The notes beneath the pieces are model-generated. The model saw only the letters and a list, made by a program, of their open reading frames with translations. It did no database searches and had not been told where the DNA came from. The position numbers were made by a program, and so were the translations under genes. Shown one piece after another: positions 60,571 to 64,000 of a stretch of 64,000 nucleotides of DNA. How positions within the stretch are numbered: position 1 is the stretch's first letter; the number at the start of each line of letters is the position of its first letter. The stretch spans positions 358,772 through 422,771 of the forward strand of contig CABFPE010000413.1 of assembly GCA_900660155.1 (NCBI GenBank), given 5' to 3'. This DNA comes from Hofstenia miamia. Its lineage: Eukaryota > Xenacoelomorpha > Acoela > Hofsteniidae.

Positions 60571-63286
60571 CTTCATATTTCATTTGTAACCAATATTCAA
60601 TATTTGTGCTCTTTGTATAGTTACGTAAATTGATTCTTTGTTCTGCTTTATACCTTTTAGAAACACAAATATGAAAAATCCAAGATCATACAAAAGATGG
60701 CGTTGAAAATTAGCACAGCATTGTTTGGAGTAAATGCCTGTATTTTCTTTACAATTGCACATGCTTAAAGTTCATTTCCATTTTAGTAAAAATAACGTAT
60801 AGATAACAGCATTATTTCAAAAAATTTACAATATTATACAAAAAAATTTAAGTTAGCAAAAATTGGTTCAAATATTATTTGAGATTTAGCAGAATTTTAA
60901 ATGAAAATCTCCAGAAATGTCTAGAGCTTGTGAAAATTTTCAATATTTTATATTCATAAATGATTTGATCAACATTCAACAAATCAACAAAATGCTACTA
61001 ATAGCATAAACTATTTGCATATTGCTTTATATTGCTGCAAGAATAGTCTTACACTTGATTTGAATTTCAAATTTTATACTGTGGCAGCAAGAATAGAAAT
61101 TGAAAAGTTGAAAAAAGTCTTTTCACATTGCATTTTTTGTGTTAAAATTTTAAAAAAATAATAATTATAATGAGTTAATATATAATTAACTGGTGCAAAT
61201 TTGTACAGATGCTACCAACTGATTAATGTTTCCAGTTGCAATAGCCATTAGTGGCACCAGTATAATTGCAGTGACTACAATAGTCGTTCATACCCATGAG
61301 ATGCAATTTGAATTTGGTAGATTTCTAAAAATCTAACCACTACACACAATATTTTATTCATTTTCTTTAAAAAACGCTCAAGAAGTCCATTAATACATTG
61401 AATTTCTATTTCCTTTAAGAAACTCTCAAGGTCTTTCAATGAAATAAAAAAACGAAGAGTTATTCAGGAACTTTAAAATTTTTCCTATTTTTCAAAATAA
61501 ATTATCTTCATCTGCTAAGAGAAGTTGCTAATTCAGCAGAGTTCATGAAGAAATTTTCTTTCAAATTTTTGAAAAAACACTTGCTCAAACAAAATTTTAA
61601 ATTTTAAACAATTTTCAATTGTAATTATCAAATTAATGCATTGCACAATGTACTAGGAATAGTTAAAACATTGAATATTACTATAAAAAAGTTATATTTT
61701 GGCTCTGGCGGATCCCTATACACTTATCACTGGGTAAAATTCTTCAATTTTTCTTTTCTTAAAAACTAAGTCCTCTCATAGCTTACATAGTTAGCCATCT
61801 CCTGAAATTATTTTTGGGATACATTATTTTTGGATATGCATTGCGATATGAAATGACCTAGTTATATATTTTCTACAGCAGCCAATTATTGATCCAAATT
61901 TTTGTCTGAAGATGAAAGGAACCTTGAACAATTTGGAATGTGAAAAGAGTTCTATATTGATCATATGGTAAGCAATTCATATTGCAGTGTCACTTGGGGT
62001 ACAATCGGGACTTCCGTATTTGATTGGTTGTCCCTATTAGGACGGTAGCGACTATTAGCAAAAGCTTAGGATCCCAATTAAACAACGGAACCCCAGTTGT
62101 GGTAGCAGGGAAACTGGTAGCGACTATTAGCAAAAGTTTCCTTACTTACCGTCGGTATCTTCTACTTTATATTAATATTACTTACTATATAATTTATGAG
62201 CCTTTGTAAATAGTGTCTTGATTTGTTATGATTTATTTTAATCTATTTTGCAATTTTCTAATTTCGACATTAGTCATACGCAACTAGTGCTTTAATTGAT
62301 TGTCCCCTCATTTTGAATTTGCGTTGCTTAATTTAAACTTTGATCACAAGGAAAAATTGTCGACATGATGTAGGTATTAACTCACTTTGTATAAATACCT
62401 AGGACACGTTGTAATTCAAGCAGAAAAATCCATTAGCTTAGCTTATCGCTTGTGTTATTTTACTCTCGCTGTGGTTATATTTTTGCTTTATTTGCAATGG
62501 TAATAATATAATAAGCTTCGGCAATAATTTGGGAATCATGTGAGGACGAAGTGGCGACTATTAGCTTCTTCTCTTCATATCCTGAATTGTGGTCGCACTA
62601 GGTTAAGTATAGGTGTACAGCTAGTTTAGAAAAAACTTGTTCTTTTCCTTTCGTTCGGACAAATGCACATAATTTTTTACGCTGTGGTTAAATCATGCCT
62701 GTTGGCTTGCACGAATGCATGGCAATTACATGCTATGTATAATTATTTATTTATACATATGTTAAGGATAACAAACTTTATTGAGATAGATAATACAAAG
62801 TGAGACATGGTGTAGGGCAGCACCGTTTATTTTCCTCTAGAGAACATTTAGCACATGATAGGACTTCGGCATGAAGCCGTGTGCAATTGATGGACACAAC
62901 TCCTTTTGGAATATAAAGAAAGATAGTTATATTCAATTACCGATCAGTTGTTTTGTTGAAACTGGAAGGTGGCTAGTTTTATACATGTTTTTTCTTATTG
63001 CTATGGAGCACAAGTTTGATGGAGTCAGATCACCGAATTGTTAGTTGCGCCTAGCTCCACCCCTCCGATTCTACAATTTCTTACTGTAATATAAATTTTA
63101 CAAAGTGTACATAGCGACACATATAACTTGTTAAGCGTACATAACAACATAGTATAGCTATATATATATATAAACATACAAAAACTACGAAAATAGTATG
63201 TTAAGCAAGATTGGCAAAAGTGCCACCGTTGACCTCTCGTACAAGATCAATTCTGTGTCGTATATTTCCTACTGCACGAGTGAGAT
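60571..63286. other. No recognisable gene; short direct repeats
   Basis: AT-rich. GGTAGCGACTATTAGCAAAAG occurs at 62044 and 62116, and GGCGACTATTAGC at 62553, suggesting a small unidentified repeat family. 62760-63080 is less AT-rich but has no identifiable coding or terminal features. Confidence 0.4.
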
Positions 63287-63969
63287 CAGGGATCCAACAT
63301 GATTAATCGTCAACACGATTAATCGAGATTAATTGGATAGATTAATAGATCGTGCTGGTCAAGTAGATTAGATTAATCGTAAACAGCGGGCTCGATTAAT
63401 CTAGATTATTGTAATTAAGTTGATTCTTAGGCATTCAGTTACGTGTTGTCATTTTCGGTTTGATATCTTATCTATGGCCACTCTTCGTGTGTCATGTTTT
63501 ACAAAAGAAAACCTTAACACCTTACATAGAAGAAGAGCGTGATGATTAGGCATCTAGCATACTTAGGAAGCGTCGGATGTCGCCTAATTCTATATATAAG
63601 GATCCTCGATTACATCAAGCCAACTTCTAATCAGATTGAGAGACTGTTCAGCAAAGCTGGATATGCTCTATCTGATTTCCAAAATCGTTTATTACCCCTC
63701 GACTTAGAGATCCAATATTTCTTTACCCTAACAAGCACATGTGGAGTAAAATGACTTCAGGAAATAATCTCAAATAACAATAATAGTTGATATTTTCTAT
63801 TTTGAATATCTTTCAATTGATATATTGTATTTTGAATATTTTTAATCAGAAGTAGATTAATCTACGATTAATCGCGATTATTAATCTCCTGGCAGCAGCG
63901 ATTACGATTAATCTATCGCCAAAATTTTTTTTCATACGATTAATCGCGATTAAAATCTAACGATCCCTG
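63287..63969 (+). mobile_element. Short hAT element with palindromic subterminal repeats
   Basis: It is bounded by CAGGGATCCAAC at 63287 and the complementary ATCTAACGATCCCTG at 63969. Both ends carry clusters of GATTAATCG/CGATTAATCG (63300-63410 and 63850-63955). The interior frame 63539-63754 contains PTSNQIERLFSKAGYALSDF and NRLLPLDLEIQYFF, the hAT dimerisation domain. The catalytic core is absent, so it is an internally deleted, non-autonomous derivative. No target duplication is evident. Confidence 0.75.
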
Positions 63970-64000
63970 ACAGGGGTACATGTTTTCATACACTAACCGG

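Noticed and set aside
1-64000. CRISPR arrays, bacterial operons or phage genes
   Set aside because: The DNA has spliced animal genes and eukaryotic transposons. No regularly spaced repeats or prokaryotic gene organisation were seen.

Overview
The window is eukaryotic nuclear DNA from an AT-rich invertebrate animal. The evidence is GT-AG introns of 0.35 to 12.6 kb, long TA and AAT microsatellites, and many remnants of non-LTR, Penelope-like, hAT, mariner and pogo-like elements. There are also degenerate CCCTAA/TTAGGG-like tracts and two animal gene families, SLC22 and DNase II. A cnidarian (Hydra-like composition) or a tunicate would both fit. The sequence alone does not settle the species.

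Layout. 1-4 kb: one intact, intronless SLC22-type organic ion transporter on the minus strand (1980-3572). 4-21 kb: no intact gene. This stretch holds telomere-like tracts, a CR1/jockey-type LINE interrupted by a mariner-like element (6.5-8.5 kb), two more LINE reverse transcriptase fragments, the first copy of a 1.06 kb near-identical repeat, an assembly gap (19081-19668), and a pogo-like transposon with TA target duplications (19843-21001). 21-37 kb: DNase II gene A, six exons on the plus strand. Its third and fourth introns carry the second copy of the 1.06 kb repeat, two R2-like (restriction-like endonuclease) LINE fragments and a minus-strand CR1-like LINE. 37.6-37.9 kb: a short MITE with a 5-bp target duplication. 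39.7-60.6 kb: DNase II gene B, the same six-exon, all phase-0 structure on the plus strand. Its first intron (12.6 kb) holds a Penelope-like remnant, a hAT transposase remnant (partly duplicated around single Ns), a reverse transcriptase/RNase H retroelement of unresolved clade and a hAT-like MITE. Its second intron holds another Penelope-like copy flanked by 57-bp inverted repeats with a hammerhead-like core. 60.6-64 kb: non-coding, ending in a hAT element with palindromic subterminal repeats.

The two DNase II genes encode about 350 and 353 residues. Each keeps a signal peptide and the three conserved histidines (HxK, HSVP, DHSKW), so both look functional as secreted or lysosomal acid endonucleases. 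Apart from these and the transporter, every coding trace I recognise is a broken mobile-element gene.

Caution: five of the six isolated single Ns (42761, 43449, 47279, 54207, 54456) sit at the edges of near-identical local duplications. Those duplications are probably unmerged assembly overlaps.
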